The translations under genes were made by a program, and so were the position numbers. Source: Girardinichthys multiradiatus (lineage: Eukaryota > Chordata > Actinopteri > Cyprinodontiformes > Goodeidae). Taken from it: a stretch of 64,000 nt of DNA. This document shows, one piece after another, positions 52,601 through 58,039 of the stretch (its first letter is position 1; the number at the start of each line of letters is the position of its first letter). Under the pieces are notes generated by a model, which saw only the letters and a list, made by a program, of their open reading frames with translations, was not told the origin of the DNA and did not search any database. The stretch is taken from assembly GCF_021462225.1 (NCBI RefSeq), contig NC_061801.1:7498125-7562124 (forward strand), written 5' to 3'.

Positions 52601-55600
52601 ACGCTCGATCATGATGTCAGAGTAGCTGAAAGGGGAATGTGGAAAAGGTCAAACTTATGTACATGCTTGTGCGACATTTGATGTTTTTGACGAATGAGAT
52701 GCAGTAGGTTTTATACCCACTTCTACGGTAAAAAGAAGGCAGGCATCCACAGAGAGGAGAGCTGAAAGAAATAAAGGGTGAGTGGCGAGATCAAGTCTGT
52801 GATGTAACCAACGTGGTAATACAGCCCTAGCGTGACCTAAATGTGAACCGCTGCGAGCACTAAGCATCCAGACACACTTGCTCGCTTGGATGTGGTAGCT
52901 GTGTCAAATGTGTTTTATCAGCACAAAGAAAAAAGAGAAGCAAAGATGATCTTGGTTTAACGAGAAGCTTTAAGGTTACAAACTGAACATTAAATGTTTA
53001 GGGACTTTATTGGAAGAGAAAAGATAGTGAGGTGGAGAAAAGATTCACTGTCTGTTGCACAGACTGATAAGCATTTAGGTCCTTGACACATTTACTAGTA
53101 TGATCATCTATTCCTTACTAGAGAAATTAGTGAATTCCTTTTATTTAAAGCATCATCTGAAAAGACTGGGGGTTGTATTTTACTACAATAACAGCTGCAA
53201 GTCTTTTAGGGTATGTTTTTACCAGCTTTGCACATCTAGACACTGAAATTATTAATAGCTCAAACTCAGTCATATTGGATGGAGAGCATCTGTGAGAATC
53301 AATTTTCAGGTCTTGTTACATATTTTGAGATGGTTACATCTGCAACAAGGGAAGGCGTACCCCAGTCATGGGAAGGCATGACCTAAGTAAAGCAAATCAT
53401 GAGCATGTCAGCATAGGTGTATACTTTTCTACATACATTTATACATAATACAAACACACACTTCATGATTAAGGAAAGTATTACCACCATTCTTTTCATC
53501 ATACCTTGCAACTGTTGAAAGTAAGAAAAAAGAGGAGAAACAGGGCTAATTGAACAAACTAATCAATATTTGTGCAGATGAAATGCCTTAACCTTCGAAC
53601 CTCCCACTTACAGTATGCAGATGTACCCCTCTCCATATTTTTTGTTGGATTTAGGCCTGGACTTTGACTGGGCCACTTAAACAAAAATATGCTTTGATCT
53701 AAGATATCCTATTGTATTTATGGCTGTTTTTGGCTGTATTTGCAGTTAAGCCAAACATTGTTCAAGCCTCTGGCAGATTTAGATTTAGGAATATTCTCAT
53801 TTACCCTAGAAGGTAGTTTTCCTGTTCCAATTTTAATATTACTTCCAGTCAGAAGAAACATGTTGGTAAAATTAAGAGAAGACTTTAAGTATAAATCTCT
53901 TGGCAGGTTTGCACGCTACCATACCAATGGATGCATCACTTTTCAGATTTTTATCTGTAAAAGAATTTGAGAACATGTATTATTTACCTTCCACTTCAAA
54001 GCTATTGGCTACTTTCTGTTGGTCACTTACATAACATACTTTTAGGTTGGGGTTTTATTGTGACAGTACATGAAAAAATGAAGGTGTGAGAGTACTTTGC
54101 AAGGCAGTGTACGTAGGTGTTTCTCAATTACATTTACTTAATTTGAGCCAGACCCCACTGACACTCGCCAATTATTATGACATTAATAAATGTTGCATTT
54201 ATATTTAAAACTTTATAATTTAACAAATTTTACAGTAACAAAATATTTGACACATATTCTGTGTGTTTCATGTCAGGTTTATTAAAACCTTCATTACCTG
54301 ATATGTGTGTGCTGCTATTGGTTTGTTATTTCTGTTACATAAATCAACAGAGTGGGTACTTATTTATCAAACAAAAGTGCACATTTTATATTGAAAATTA
54401 GCACAAGTTCCAGTTGTGATTAATCAAACTGTGTATATTAGCTAACCACAGTAAACAGGTAGGTATTAATGCATCTGGTAGGTGGAAACAATTGTTTCTT
54501 CTGCAAATGTTTGTCATTTTAACAACATTCTTTCTAACATAACTGTTTAAGAGTCACATTTTAGAAGTGCTTGACGAGGTCCGGTCTCCTTCTGACAGCC
54601 CTTAGTCCCATATCAGTTCATCCTGCTGTAGAGTAACAAGTTAAACCAGACTGTCCAGCGCTTCACTGTGGAGAACTGGCCAAAATGCTGTCACACACGT
54701 TCTCTAGTGTACAGCAGATTTTGTTCAGCCGATCCAAGGTGGACCCGTCTCCTGTTGAAAAGCTGGAACGCCACGAGATCAGAGGCTTGTGTTGCAGTTG
54801 GTTAAAAGTTATTTTAGTGGCAGACAGCAGTATGTGAAAGTGGGAGATGTGAGTTCTTAGTGTTTAGTCATTGCTTGTGGGGTTCTGCAAGGGTCAGTTT
54901 TGGGTCCTAAACGCTTTGTAATTTATGTAAATGGATTATGCAAAATATCTGAAGTTATAAAACAAGTTATTATTTGCTGATGACACAAACATTTTCTGTG
55001 TTGGAGATAGTCTAGGACAGTTGTTGAAAGATGTCAATGAAAAAGCTAAAGATATGGTTTGATTGTAACAAACTGTCTTTAAATATGAACAAAACTAAAC
55101 GGTAAAATAGGAACTGAAAATACAAATAAATAAAGTGAATGTTGAAAGTTGAAGTCAAATTTCTATGTGTTATTATTGATGATAAACTGAACTGGAAACC
55201 TCACATCAGATATGTTCAGAGTAAAATATTAATAAATTAAAAATTGATAAAGTATTTTCATATTACACAAAACTAAACTTGTGTTGGATGAAAAAGCGCT
55301 CTCACTTGTTCCTTTACGTTATTTAAGTTACTGTACAGAGGTTTGGGGAAAAAAACTACAAAACAACATTACACTCATTAACTATATTTCAAAAAGAACA
55401 TTAAGAGTATTTAACAAGGCTCTGTACCTGGATAACACTAAACCATTGTTTATAATTTTTCAAACTTACTGACATAGTTAAACTACGAACAGCGCTATAG
55501 TAATGTGTAAAGCTAAAAATAATCAATTGCTAGAAAATATTCATAAATTATTCAAATGAAGGGAAGCTGTGTATGAGTGAAAAGGTACAAGTCATTATCA

Positions 55601-56950
55601 AACACAGATGATTAGAACAAGAACAAGTATCTGTATTTCTGTCTGTGGGCTGAAGCTTCAGCAATGTTCAAACATGAAACACGGTATAAAAAGATGATTA
55701 TAGATAAATATCAGACTTAAATAAATATTATTATTATCACTACTACCATTTATTAACTTTTATATTGCTGTACATTGTCCATCCATTCACTTTCTATATG
55801 TGCTCCTTCCATACTGCTGGTGCCTATATCCAGCAGTCTACAGGTGAGAGATGGGGTACACTCTGGATGAGCCGCCAGTCCATCGCAGGGCGACATACAG
55901 AACAAAAACCGTGCACAATCCCATTCACACCTAAGGGCAATTTATTTATTTTAACTTTTTTGTTATTTTGGATTACAAATTTTGCATTAAATTAAGTATG
56001 TTTTGTTAATGAATAAAAAGTGATGGGAATAATGTCGCAGGAGAAGGGGTGTGTTAATATAAGTTCATACTTCTGTCCACTAGTTTCGGTGTGTATAAAT
56101 TCTGTATAATAGTAAATACTGCTAATACTGTTACTATCTGCTGTTACATTCTATAAAATTTTTGAAATGGAAAAAAATACCCCCAAAGTATTCCTTCACA
56201 GTGGCCTGTTTCCCAGTGTCTTCTCTGTGCAATTAAGCGCGACAGATCACTGCGCCAACTGTCCAAATCTCCTTAAATGCTGGTCATGATCTTGTGGTAT
56301 TTGATGTTCTGTGTTAAGGGTCAGTCGTTAATCTCACGCACACAGTTCAGATTTAGACAGTAACATGCTTTACAACAGTACAGCAGCCATTTTTCTGAGA
56401 AATCCTGAGCTCAGTCATTGCTGGCTAAATCAGTTTTTTTTTGGAAGCTATATGTTATATCCCACAACGGACATATTTACTCACATTTTGTGACGCGGAT
56501 AATCATGTTAATTATTTTGTTGGACAGACACTGACATAAACCGGGGTGTGCTATCTTAAAGCTGGTGTTTGTTTTGACCGAATCCTACACTGATGTCTAC
56601 ATTCATTAGTCAGAAATTTAATATGCAACTGACCATACAATAATTTTCCTGCCTTACACACATTTGACAATTATCTGCCAGGAGAGAATAACTATCCTAT
56701 CCTCTGAAATGTAATGGCAAAATATCAATGAAAACAAAATAAGTACTGAAATGAAGCACAAATAAATATGTAGGTTTTCTCAACTATTCTGATATTAACA
56801 AAAAAAAAAAAAAAAAACATGAAAGAAATTTGTCTGTCTGTACCTGGCCTGCTGGATGCATTCCACCCACTCGTTGCAGTCCGACTCATCCTCTGACCGC
56901 AGATCCAAAGGTTTCTGTCCTTCATGGCCAAAAATGACGAGGAAGTAGTG
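16528..56950 (-). CDS. rasgrf2: rasgrf2, coding exons 2-27 (gene span; exon 1 outside window)
   Basis: Ras-specific guanine-nucleotide-releasing factor 2 is a calcium/calmodulin-regulated exchange factor, at membranes and in neurons, that activates Ras through a C-terminal CDC25 domain and Rac through a DH domain. I read 26 exons with GT..AG borders; their lengths sum to 3558 bases, which is 1186 codons including the stop, and every junction keeps frame. Visible order: end of PH1, coiled coil, IQ (RGWLCRRKW), DH, PH2, REM first half, Pro/Ser linker, REM second half, CDC25 domain with the signature [17 protein letters not shown]. The linker motif [16 protein letters not shown] and the neighbouring ckmt2 favour RASGRF2 over RASGRF1. 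Exon numbers assume one upstream coding exon, as in the human gene from memory. Which fish paralogue (2a or 2b) cannot be told here. Confidence 0.96.
16712..16780 (-). CDS. rasgrf2: rasgrf2 exon 26 (CDC25)
   Basis: A 69-base, phase-0 exon. Acceptor CCTCCAG, donor CCCAAG/GTTCGC (GT present, rest weak). It encodes [20 protein letters not shown] then QPK. Confidence 0.94.
17636..17753 (-). CDS. rasgrf2: rasgrf2 exon 25 (CDC25 signature)
   Basis: Acceptor TGCGCAG, donor AGAATG/GTGAGA. It encodes [20 protein letters not shown] then [19 protein letters not shown], the Ras-GEF family signature and the strongest single motif in the gene. Confidence 0.97.
17861..17940 (-). CDS. rasgrf2: rasgrf2 exon 24 (CDC25 helical hairpin)
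   Basis: Acceptor GTTTTCAG, donor AAAAA/GTAACT. It encodes [20 protein letters not shown] then LRETLK and a split Asn codon; [10 protein letters not shown] is a conserved RasGEF segment. Confidence 0.95.
18039..18236 (-). CDS. rasgrf2: rasgrf2 exon 23 (CDC25 catalytic core)
   Basis: A 198-base, phase-0 exon with acceptor CTCCTCAG and donor AACAG/GTATAC. It encodes [20 protein letters not shown], then [20 protein letters not shown] and [19 protein letters not shown]. This is the helical core around the catalytic hairpin that opens the Ras nucleotide site. Confidence 0.96.
18237..20303. other. rasgrf2 intron 22, left part
   Basis: AT-rich, no coding signal. Holds the perfect hairpin at 19897-19950 and then Tc1 copy B. 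Confidence 0.6.
19897..19950. repeat. Perfect 23-base inverted repeat, 8-base loop
   Basis: Arms 19897-19919 and 19928-19950 are exact reverse complements (start AACACCAGTAGCATGACAGG). It is in rasgrf2 intron 22 with no transposon around it that I recognise. Confidence 0.95.
20306..21894 (-). mobile_element. Tc1-like transposon copy B
   Basis: 1589 bases, same family as copy A in the opposite orientation, in rasgrf2 intron 22. TA duplications lie at 20304-20305 and 21895-21896. The left inverted repeat has lost about 9 bases near its outer end (after CAAAATAT) relative to the right one, which may impair transposase binding. Confidence 0.95.
20574..21566 (-). CDS. Tc1 transposase of copy B, open but probably catalytically dead
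   Basis: A full-length open frame of 330 residues: helix-turn-helix pair, LFSDES, and [12 protein letters not shown]. Compared with copy A, the second catalytic Asp is Asn ([11 protein letters not shown]), and four residues after SRATV are missing through a 12-base deletion between GTGCA repeats. DDE enzymes need this Asp for metal binding, so I infer the protein is inactive although the frame is open. Confidence 0.93.
   Translation of the reverse strand: MGKTADLTAVQKATIDTLKQEGKTQKDISEQIGCSQSAVSRHLSGKSVGRKKCGRKRCTTRRGDRTLRKIVEKGRFQTLGDLRKQWTESGVETSRATVQEMGYRCRIPQVKPHLNQKQRQKRLTWATEKQHWTVAQWSKVLFSDESKFCMSFGNQGARVWRKTGEKEMPKCQKSSVKYPQSVMVWDAVSAAGVGPLCFIKGRVNAASYQEILEHFMLPSAEKLYGDEDFIFQHNLEPAHSAKTTGKWFTDHGITVINWPANSPDLNPIENLWDIVKRTLRDSRPNTLDELKAAIEASWASIRPQQCHRLIASMPRRIEAVISAKGFPTKY
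22209..22293 (-). CDS. rasgrf2: rasgrf2 exon 22 (CDC25)
   Basis: Acceptor CATTCAG, donor AATGAT/GTAAGA. It encodes [20 protein letters not shown] then KTSQHFND, a conserved CDC25 segment. It is flanked by LINE copy 2 with a Tc1 remnant on the 5' side and Tc1 copy B on the 3' side. Confidence 0.95.
22405..23110 (-). mobile_element. Tc1-like remnant
   Basis: On the minus strand the stretch near 22770-22815 reads [20 protein letters not shown], the block after the first catalytic Asp of a Tc1 transposase; terminal-repeat-like sequence (TGTAACAAAATG) lies at the right. Much decayed. It abuts LINE copy 2. Confidence 0.65.
23174..25129 (-). mobile_element. LINE copy 2 (same family), 5' truncated
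   Basis: About 1.95 kb in rasgrf2 intron 21, same orientation as the host gene. It carries RT motifs ([10 protein letters not shown]) and the 3' tail, truncated at the 5' end after the endonuclease, with internal deletions. It is bounded by a perfect 13-base target-site duplication TGAAAATAAACCT at 23161-23173 and 25130-25142, so both ends are certain and the insertion is fairly young. Confidence 0.92.
25307..25410 (-). CDS. rasgrf2: rasgrf2 exon 21 (CDC25 start)
   Basis: Donor TATGA/GTGAGT; the acceptor GATCAAG has a weak pyrimidine tract. It encodes [20 protein letters not shown] then [15 protein letters not shown], the first helix of the CDC25 RasGEF domain. LINE copy 2 sits about 165 bases beyond its donor. 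Confidence 0.94.
25737..25797 (-). CDS. rasgrf2: rasgrf2 exon 20 (linker to CDC25)
   Basis: At 61 bases this is the shortest exon. Acceptor TTTGCAG, donor AAATG/GTCAGT. It encodes [20 protein letters not shown], an acidic linker before the catalytic domain. Confidence 0.93.
25968..26080 (-). CDS. rasgrf2: rasgrf2 exon 19 (REM end)
   Basis: Acceptor CTATCAG. It encodes [20 protein letters not shown], then [17 protein letters not shown] and a split Ser codon. The donor, TTAAG/GTCCAG, departs from consensus at positions +3 to +5, but the frame and protein match require it. Confidence 0.93.
26677..26815 (-). other. Unassigned exon-like island in rasgrf2 intron 18
   Basis: Acceptor AATTGCAG and consensus donor CATCAG/GTGAGT enclose 139 bases. 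Included after exon 18 it would give a stop after five codons. Confidence 0.25.
27146..27310 (-). other. Unassigned open exon candidate in rasgrf2 intron 18
   Basis: Bounded by acceptor TTTCTCAG and donor GGAAAG/GTCAGC; 165 bases, phase 0 at both ends, open for 55 codons ([20 protein letters not shown], then a hydrophobic stretch). It would fit in frame between exons 18 and 19. I do not recognise the peptide, and the region is more GC-rich than its surroundings. A transposon scrap is the alternative. Confidence 0.3.
28297..28403 (-). CDS. rasgrf2: rasgrf2 exon 18 (REM domain, second half)
   Basis: Acceptor CTTCTAG, donor TCTCAG/GTGAGT, ending in phase 0. It encodes ...[20 protein letters not shown] then [11 protein letters not shown]. 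The downstream intron contains two exon-like islands (26677-26815 and 27146-27310). Confidence 0.95.
29089..29178 (-). CDS. rasgrf2: rasgrf2 exon 17 (linker, alanine-rich)
   Basis: Acceptor TTGCAG, donor GCAGG/GTGAGC. It encodes [20 protein letters not shown] and then [10 protein letters not shown], a conserved stretch before the second REM half. It is 90 bases long, so skipping would be frame-neutral. Confidence 0.93.
29885..30010 (-). CDS. rasgrf2: rasgrf2 exon 16 (linker)
   Basis: Acceptor CACACAG, donor TGGAG/GTACCA. It encodes [20 protein letters not shown], then [20 protein letters not shown] and SG. The SP-rich motif is RASGRF2-like. The upstream intron 15 is 5.8 kb and holds a candidate solo LTR, a SINE and LINE copy 3. 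Confidence 0.94.
30231..30580 (-). repeat. Candidate solo LTR
   Basis: A 350-base block with inverted ends TGTCATA...TATGACA, flanked by near-matching five-base repeats ctcgg/cttgg. On the minus strand it has a TATTTAAG box (about 30406-30413) and AATAAAG (about 30309-30315), in the order of an LTR promoter and polyadenylation signal. No internal retroelement sequence adjoins it. It lies in rasgrf2 intron 15. Confidence 0.55.
31014..31311 (+). repeat. tRNA-derived SINE with target-site duplication
   Basis: The head contains a pol III B box (GGTTCGATTCC at about 31045), then the common fish body CATGGAGTTTGCATGTTCTC and tail AAGCGGTAGAAAATGA. The 13-base sequence GAATTGTCTTTCA flanks it on both sides (about 31002-31014 and 31312-31324), a clear insertion duplication. 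It is not a tRNA gene: the acceptor and anticodon arms are absent. Confidence 0.85.
31312..31711 (+). repeat. 400-base block, partner of 282-681
   Basis: Together with the SINE tail before it, this matches 282-875 in the opposite orientation. Beyond CTTATAAT at about 31711 the two loci differ. Confidence 0.85.
31700..32000 (+). mobile_element. Tc1-like remnant, N-terminal part
   Basis: Tracts such as GAGAGTAAGCCAGAAAAAGT, CTCACAAAGTGCTGTATTC and GGAAAGTTGAGTGCAAGGAA resemble the helix-turn-helix region of a fish Tc1-like transposase (a CSQSAVS-like core). No open frame survives. Confidence 0.5.
32654..35375 (+). mobile_element. LINE copy 3 (same family), 5' truncated
   Basis: 2.7 kb in rasgrf2 intron 15, antisense to the gene. 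It starts inside the endonuclease ([18 protein letters not shown]), contains [14 protein letters not shown] motifs [12 protein letters not shown] and [10 protein letters not shown], then the C-terminal segment [16 protein letters not shown] and the 3' tail, which runs into a GAAG microsatellite. Several frameshifts break the frame. No clear target-site duplication was found, perhaps blurred by the microsatellite. Confidence 0.9.
35376..35450. repeat. (GAAG)n microsatellite
   Basis: Purine repeat of GGAAG/GAAG units directly after the tail of LINE copy 3. Confidence 0.9.
35809..36317 (-). CDS. rasgrf2: rasgrf2 exon 15 (Pro/Ser linker inside REM)
   Basis: At 509 bases this is the longest exon. 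Acceptor TCTTTCAG, donor CAGGG/GTAAGA. It starts [13 protein letters not shown], then [14 protein letters not shown] and a low-complexity Ser/Pro-rich tract with [16 protein letters not shown], and ends LRRSIRR. The tract is a disordered regulatory insertion between the two REM halves. It is GC-rich, unlike its introns, which leaves long open frames on the opposite strand that I do not regard as genes. Confidence 0.95.
36675..36923 (-). CDS. rasgrf2: rasgrf2 exon 14 (REM domain, first half)
   Basis: Acceptor CTCTTAAG, donor GTGAG/GTACAT. It encodes [20 protein letters not shown], then [20 protein letters not shown] and [12 protein letters not shown], the helical REM (RasGEF_N) module that braces the catalytic CDC25 domain. 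Confidence 0.96.
37238..37320 (-). CDS. rasgrf2: rasgrf2 exon 13 (PH2 to REM linker)
   Basis: Acceptor ACTTTAG, donor ATCAA/GTAAGA. It encodes [20 protein letters not shown] then VSVPHMIK, the linker between the second PH domain and the Ras exchange motif. The Lys codon is split with exon 14. Confidence 0.95.
37416..37552 (-). CDS. rasgrf2: rasgrf2 exon 12 (PH2 end)
   Basis: Acceptor TTTTTAG, donor AGTCAG/GTACAG. It encodes ...[20 protein letters not shown] and ...[14 protein letters not shown]; the last segment is the C-terminal PH helix with its conserved Trp. Confidence 0.95.
37879..37945 (-). CDS. rasgrf2: rasgrf2 exon 11 (PH2; tandem acceptor)
   Basis: Donor GACT/GTGAGT. It encodes (Q)[19 protein letters not shown], a PH2 strand with an acidic loop. 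The acceptor reads AACAGCAG, so splicing can include or drop one CAG codon; I chose the longer form because the family has one residue before the GG. With either choice the frame is kept. Confidence 0.93.
38880..39275 (+). mobile_element. Tc1-like remnant, catalytic region
   Basis: Tracts including CTCCAAGACTTTTGGGAAA, AGTAGAACTTTTTGGAAAG and TGATGGAACCATGAATACT match the order of a fish Tc1 transposase gene around its first catalytic Asp, with large deletions. It lies in rasgrf2 intron 10. Confidence 0.6.
39749..39799. repeat. (CCAT)n(CTTC)n microsatellite
   Basis: A compound tetranucleotide repeat followed by CGCTTATCCTAGAATGGG, a possible SINE tail scrap. Confidence 0.9.
39966..40129 (-). 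CDS. rasgrf2: rasgrf2 exon 10 (PH2)
   Basis: Acceptor GAACAG, donor TTGAAG/GTAAAC. It encodes [20 protein letters not shown], then [20 protein letters not shown] and [13 protein letters not shown], core strands of the second PH domain. Confidence 0.95.
40204..40322 (-). CDS. rasgrf2: rasgrf2 exon 9 (DH end, PH2 start)
   Basis: Acceptor TTTTTCAG, donor ACAAG/GTAACC. It encodes [20 protein letters not shown] and then the first PH2 strand, [13 protein letters not shown]. Its donor lies 74 bases from the next acceptor, a very short intron. Confidence 0.95.
40821..40930 (-). CDS. rasgrf2: rasgrf2 exon 8 (DH domain)
   Basis: Acceptor ACTTTAG, donor TCAA/GTAAGC. It encodes [20 protein letters not shown] and ends ...[10 protein letters not shown] with a split Arg codon. 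This is the conserved DH helix in which RY.L..ELL is typical of the family. Confidence 0.95.
41440..42560 (+). mobile_element. Tc1-like remnant
   Basis: Transposase-like pieces ([16 protein letters not shown] near 41690) are followed by CAGTGGTGCTGGTATCATG and, at the right end, GGCTGTGCAAATTTATGCAA, typical of a Tc1 terminal region. Not coding. It lies in rasgrf2 intron 7. Confidence 0.6.
42930..43123 (-). CDS. rasgrf2: rasgrf2 exon 7 (DH domain)
   Basis: Acceptor CTCATAG, donor TTCCAG/GTACCA. It encodes [20 protein letters not shown], then ...[16 protein letters not shown] and the end [11 protein letters not shown], the central DH helices including the part that contacts Rho-family GTPases. 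Tc1 copy C lies only about 140 bases from its acceptor side. Confidence 0.96.
43261..44392 (-). mobile_element. Tc1-like transposon copy C (second family)
   Basis: Left end CAGGGGTTGGACAATGAAAC next to TA at 43259-43260; the right end keeps only the inner part of the repeat (GACAGGTGTTT) and then departs. It is in rasgrf2 intron 6. The transposase region (43313-44225) lacks about 120 bases near its C-terminal end and has one extra T in a T-run near 43996, a frameshift. Catalytic blocks [18 protein letters not shown] and [12 protein letters not shown] are visible. Confidence 0.9.
44761..44840 (-). CDS. rasgrf2: rasgrf2 exon 6 (DH domain)
   Basis: Acceptor ATGTGCAG, donor TTCTAG/GTGAGT. It encodes [20 protein letters not shown] and then WPTLVL, a DH helix. 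It sits alone between two transposon-laden introns: Tc1 copy D on the 5' side and Tc1 copy C on the 3' side. Confidence 0.95.
44841..46354. other. rasgrf2 intron 5, left part
   Basis: AT-rich sequence between exon 6 and the possible SINE fragment. Short open frames only; nothing recognised. Confidence 0.55.
46355..46500 (+). repeat. Possible second SINE family fragment
   Basis: GAGGCCTCAGCCCCAATCC and GCTGCATGTCTTCTTCCTCT followed by CATAAAATAA resemble the tail of another fish tRNA-derived SINE. Weak call. Confidence 0.35.
46605..47849 (-). mobile_element. Tc1-like transposon copy D (second family)
   Basis: 1245 bases with about 31-base inverted repeats and TA at 46603-46604 and 47850-47851, in rasgrf2 intron 5, same orientation as copy C and 2.2 kb from it. 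The transposase frame runs 47688 to 46657 (344 codons with stop) and is broken only by TGA at 47545-47547 (codon 48, Arg in copy E), a CpG-type C-to-T change. The first block has [12 protein letters not shown] where copies C and E have YQDDN. Confidence 0.93.
48177..48240 (+). mobile_element. L2/CR1-like LINE fragment, RT motif
   Basis: The frame reads [16 protein letters not shown], the reverse-transcriptase GVPQGS motif of L2/CR1-type LINEs. It sits just outside the left end of a mariner-like element whose interior carries the next RT block. Confidence 0.6.
48299..49931. mobile_element. Mariner/Tc1-like element with L2 sequence inside
   Basis: The ends are inverted: CACTCAGTGGCTGTTTTATT at left and ACCTTATAAAGTGGCCAATG at right. 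This resembles a dispersed fish DNA transposon. Its outer parts, 48299-48780 and 49780-49931, match that type. Between them, 48838-49275 is L2/CR1-like ([26 protein letters not shown]), and 49280-49780 is unassigned. Confidence 0.55.
50890..51706 (-). mobile_element. Tc1-like remnant
   Basis: The right end GAATACTTTTGCAAGGCAT and a degraded left counterpart (TTTGCAAGAAATAACAG) are inverted terminal repeats of the same old family as 10238-11475. The interior matches the antisense of a Tc1 transposase. It ends about 50 bases from rasgrf2 exon 5. Confidence 0.65.
51758..52011 (-). CDS. rasgrf2: rasgrf2 exon 5 (IQ motif and start of DH domain)
   Basis: Acceptor CATGCAG, donor AATAG/GTAAAA. It begins [14 protein letters not shown], the IQ calmodulin-binding helix, then [19 protein letters not shown], the first conserved helix (CR1) of the DH RhoGEF domain, and ends [11 protein letters not shown]. 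The upstream intron is short; the downstream intron (44841-51757) is about 6.9 kb and full of transposons. Confidence 0.96.
52099..52188 (-). CDS. rasgrf2: rasgrf2 exon 4 (coiled coil to IQ linker)
   Basis: A 90-base, phase-0 exon with acceptor GTGGTAG and donor AAG/GTAAAG. It encodes [20 protein letters not shown] followed by an acidic stretch and the basic end DIKKIKK just before the IQ helix. It could be skipped without a frame change. Confidence 0.93.
52478..52625 (-). CDS. rasgrf2: rasgrf2 exon 3 (PH1 end, coiled coil)
   Basis: Acceptor CTTTCAG, donor GAG/GTATGC. It encodes [20 protein letters not shown] and then a charged helix ending ...[12 protein letters not shown], the coiled coil between PH1 and the IQ motif. 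Intron 3 downstream is only about 290 bases, so exons 3-5 form a tight cluster between two large introns. Confidence 0.95.
53140..54115 (-). mobile_element. Tc1-like remnant
   Basis: The right end GTACTTTGCAAGGCAGTGTA and internal tracts such as GGCCTGGACTTTGACTGGG mark another decayed copy of the old Tc1 family, in rasgrf2 intron 2. No open frame. Confidence 0.6.
54790..55750 (+). mobile_element. Rex1-like non-LTR retrotransposon remnant
   Basis: RT motifs [11 protein letters not shown] (about 54880) and [10 protein letters not shown] (about 54966) are followed by LSLNMNKTK and a tail with [16 protein letters not shown] sequence (about 55310-55350). Stops and frameshifts throughout. The Rex1/Babar affiliation is tentative. 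Confidence 0.65.
55788..55945 (-). repeat. SINE tail fragment
   Basis: A diverged tail half of the same SINE family (AGACTGCTGGATATAGGC on the minus strand). No head is seen. Confidence 0.65.
56800..56819. repeat. Poly-A tract near exon 2 donor
   Basis: A run of about 18 A on the plus strand, 25 bases from the rasgrf2 exon 2 donor. Confidence 0.9.
56844..56950 (-). CDS. rasgrf2: rasgrf2 exon 2 (second half of PH1)
   Basis: The acceptor follows GAATACAG and the donor is CCAG/GTACAG. It begins in phase 0 with [20 protein letters not shown] and ends in ...EWVECIQQA plus a split Ser codon. This is the C-terminal half of the N-terminal PH domain, including its closing helix with the conserved Trp. 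It is the most 5' exon visible; no match to the expected first exon is seen to the right. Confidence 0.93.
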
Positions 56951-57519
56951 CTGTATTCAAGACAAACCAGCAACACATTCAAAATCAATGATAGATAGAT
57001 TATCTGCTTGATTTAAGTTGGGAGGTAGTAAGATAAGGCTGTTTTTTTTTTGCTACTTTATTGATGAGATAAGAGGCTGCAAGTGGTGCTCCTTGAACCC
57101 TATAAGCTACTGCTTTATATTATGATTGGTAGCTGTCTCTAGCAGTCCCACTAAAGTGAACTTAAATAATGTTGCTTCATAGAAATTGTGCCTCACTAAT
57201 CACATTAGCAGGTTTGCACTGAAGAACTGGGGATGCAGAGCACAGTCAGTGGGGCAAGAACAACACATAAAATACAGTCAAAAACCATCTAAACATACAA
57301 AGAAAAGAAACAACAAACCATTTATTTGTTTATGTCATTATTCCAATTTGGCAATAAACAAGTAAATCAGTTGGACTACATCATCTTCTGGGAAAAAAAA
57401 AAAACATATCTGTGCACCTTCTCAGTGTTCCAGCTGTCCAGACGTTCAAAGCATCTAATATTGGAATCCAAATAATTAATTTGAGTGTGGCCTGATACTT
57501 TTACCAAGATGATAATACG
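56951..57519. other. rasgrf2 intron 1, no recognisable feature
   Basis: AT-rich spacer between exon 2 and the SINE; nothing recognised. Confidence 0.55.
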
Positions 57520-57832
57520 GAAAGTGTTGCCTTGCAGCAAAAAGGTCCTGGGTTCGACTCCCAGCCGGGTGTCTTTCTGCATGGAGTTTGCATGTTCTCC
57601 CCGTGCATGCATGGGTTCTCACACAGTCCAAAGACATGCCTGTTAAGTTAACTGGTCACTCTAAATTGCCGTAAGGTGTGTGAATGAGTATGTGCATGGT
57701 TGTGTGTTGCCCTGCGATGGACTGGCGACCTGTCCAGGGTGTACCCCGACTCCTGCCCATAGAGTGCTGGAGATAGGTACCAGCTTCTCAGCGACCCACT
57801 ATGGAAGAAGCGGTATAGAAAATGACTGACTG
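57520..57832 (+). repeat. tRNA-derived SINE, near full length
   Basis: Same family as 31014-31311: B box GGTTCGACTCC, body CATGGAGTTTGCATGTTCTC, tail ending in CTGA repeats. It contains the middle segment that is deleted in the 31014 copy. It lies in rasgrf2 intron 1. Confidence 0.85.
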
Positions 57833-58039
57833 ACTTATAACAAAATGTCCTGAAATTGAAATGACAGAGAAAGTGCTTATGTTAGCCTAATGCTATCTGC
57901 AATAGCTATTATAAATGCCCTTGATCTATCCAAAATTCTAATGCTTTTCACAGCAGGGAGGTGGATTTGACCAGTCCATATTGTAATGAGTATGAGTCCA
58001 CGTATCACGTTTAAACCACACTGGTGTAATGAAGATATA

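Noticed and set aside
16528..56950. RASGRF1 as an alternative identity
   Set aside because: The linker motif around [16 protein letters not shown], the CDC25 segment [15 protein letters not shown] and the adjacent ckmt2 all fit RASGRF2 better; this relies on remembered family sequences.
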